Assembly (NCBI GenBank): GCA_960531495.1
Contig: OY482848.1
Location: 22,744,547-22,808,546, forward strand
Direction of reading: 5' to 3'
Origin: Zeus faber
Taxonomy: Eukaryota; Chordata; Actinopteri; Zeiformes; Zeidae
Length of the DNA stretch: 64,000 bases
This document shows positions 62,867-64,000 of the stretch, in pieces. Positions within the stretch are counted from its first letter, which is position 1, and the number at the start of each line of letters is the position of its first letter. The translations under genes and the position numbers were made by a program. Under the pieces are notes generated by a model that was not told where the DNA came from, did not search any database, and worked only from the letters and a program-made list of their open reading frames with translations.

Positions 62867-63099
62867 TTAATCAGAGCGGAGTGATACGAAGTGTAACAGA
62901 GCAGACCAGATAAAGAGATGAAAATGAAGGGCCAGTTTTGAACGCGACGGCAAGTGTCGGCGGTCCAGCTGTAATCCATCGTCACGGAGACTTAGAGCCG
63001 GGGTTGCCGTGGAGATGGTGATGAAAGACATCTGCTCGGCCTGAGCACCGATTTGGGGCCGGAGCGTGACGAACAACCCGCAGCCCGACCCAACCTGCC
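62867..63099 (-). CDS. Possible last exon of an unrecognised minus-strand gene
   Basis: A strong acceptor (CTCTGTCCCCCAG on the minus strand) at 63100 is followed by an open frame of about 77 codons: QVGSGCGLFVTLRPQIGAQA..., ending VSLRSD and a stop. An AATAAA overlaps the stop (62863-62868). Acceptor, frame and poly(A) signal together look like a terminal exon. I do not recognise the protein, and other frames also stay open for a while. The upstream exons would lie to the right of the window. Confidence 0.3.
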
Positions 63100-63140
63100 C
63101 TGGGGGACAGAGGTGTTTATGTTCAGGGTCACCCCCGTCA

Positions 63141-63145
63141 TGTGT

Positions 63146-63190
<45 letters not shown>

Positions 63191-63229
63191 CATGTGCGTG
63201 ACTGTCCGTCCGTGTGAGAAAGACAGGAA

Positions 63230-63272
<43 letters not shown>
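63141..63272. repeat. Facing (GT)n and (CA)n arrays, pair 1
   Basis: (GT)n at 63141-63188 and (CA)n at 63232-63272 are complementary and separated by about 43 bp, so a single strand can fold into a long hairpin. Confidence 0.9.
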
Positions 63273-63274
<2 letters not shown>

Positions 63275-63475
63275 GCGCGTGTTCCTGTGGCACGTCGCGA
63301 TGATGCCAAGGACCAGGAAATGAGCGGTGGCTTAGCGTCGAGGTGGTGGTCCCCATGACGCTGCTACTGCAGCTCAGAGGGACCTTTAGCACCTCGGCCC
63401 CAAGCGGATCTCATTACTGATACAGCGTTCATACAGTGACGGACAGCCATCTCTTTTCTGTGTGTGTGTGGGCGC

Positions 63476-63481
<6 letters not shown>

Positions 63482-63536
<55 letters not shown>

Positions 63537-63641
63537 TTTGTGTGCACCCATGTATGTGATTTATAGGTTTACGTTCCGGTGAGCATGTCCACGTGTGTTT
63601 ATGTGCATAAAGGTGCACCTGGATCTTGTTATGTAGGTTGG

Positions 63642-63720
<79 letters not shown>

Positions 63721-63727
63721 AGACACA

Positions 63728-63766
<39 letters not shown>
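63482..63766. repeat. Facing (GT)n and (CA)n arrays, pair 2
   Basis: (GT)n at 63482-63532 and interrupted (CA)n at 63643-63766 repeat the same facing arrangement 0.3 kb further on, with a 110-bp loop. Confidence 0.9.
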
Positions 63767-63767
<1 letters not shown>

Positions 63768-63829
63768 AAGTAAAAAGTCACACAAATAGACTGTTGATAA
63801 ACTAGATAAGGGGTGAGAATAGATTCAGG

Positions 63830-63830
<1 letters not shown>

Positions 63831-63896
<66 letters not shown>

Positions 63897-63909
63897 GGAT
63901 AGATAGATA
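63831..63909. repeat. (GATA)n
   Basis: Tetranucleotide array of about 19 units with one GATG variant near its right end. Confidence 0.95.
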
Positions 63910-64000
63910 AATGCGACAGAGAAAGATAGATAGGGGGAGAAAGGCAGAGAGGAAAGGAGAAAGAGAGCGAAACGGAGGATTTGTCTGATGCAAAGCAGTC

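Overview
The window looks like nuclear DNA of a ray-finned (teleost) fish. The genes are split into many short exons with GT-AG introns. The sequence is crowded with (GT/CA)n microsatellites and with Tc1/mariner, hAT, TTAA-type, LINE and SINE remnants of the kinds common in fish. Every identification here is by reading the sequence and recalling protein families; no database search was run.

Layout. (1) 1-11,224, minus strand: the 5' part of a coiled-coil gene of the FAM184 family, called fam184b. Four exons are visible and the gene runs off the left edge. (2) 14,662-28,324, plus strand: a complete ncapg (condensin I subunit CAP-G). Its 21 coding exons all join in phase and give 1,015 residues. 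Its upstream region holds a CRE, a TCTCGCGAGA box and a CDE/CHR cell-cycle element. (3) 52,445 back to 31,963, minus strand: a complete lcorl. Six shared exons can join, in the same phase, either to an exon with the Pipsqueak-type helix-turn-helix (588 aa) or to one 5.3 kb exon with AT-hooks and a PALI2-type C-terminal region (1,995 aa). ncapg and lcorl meet tail to tail. The order and orientation fam184b(-), ncapg(+), lcorl(-) is the one known at the tetrapod NCAPG-LCORL locus, which supports all three names. (4) 55,944-60,139, plus strand: a seven-exon CDKL-like protein kinase (466 aa) with an unusual activation segment and a very charged tail. (5) The right end is repeat-rich; it holds a possible last exon of another minus-strand gene (62,867-63,099).

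Functions. NCAPG is a mitotic chromosome-compaction factor and LCORL is a chromatin corepressor/Polycomb accessory factor. They are neighbours, and I see no evidence of direct cooperation. The kinase and FAM184B are separate functions.

Most striking structural points: a 380-bp inverted duplication of about 97-98% identity in the introns around fam184b exons 2-3; dinucleotide arrays starting at or next to several 5' splice sites, with ncapg intron 14 having (GT)n at both ends; the phase-matched alternative ends of lcorl; and the hybrid activation loop of the kinase. I found no self-contained new multi-gene system. These are the leads I would follow.
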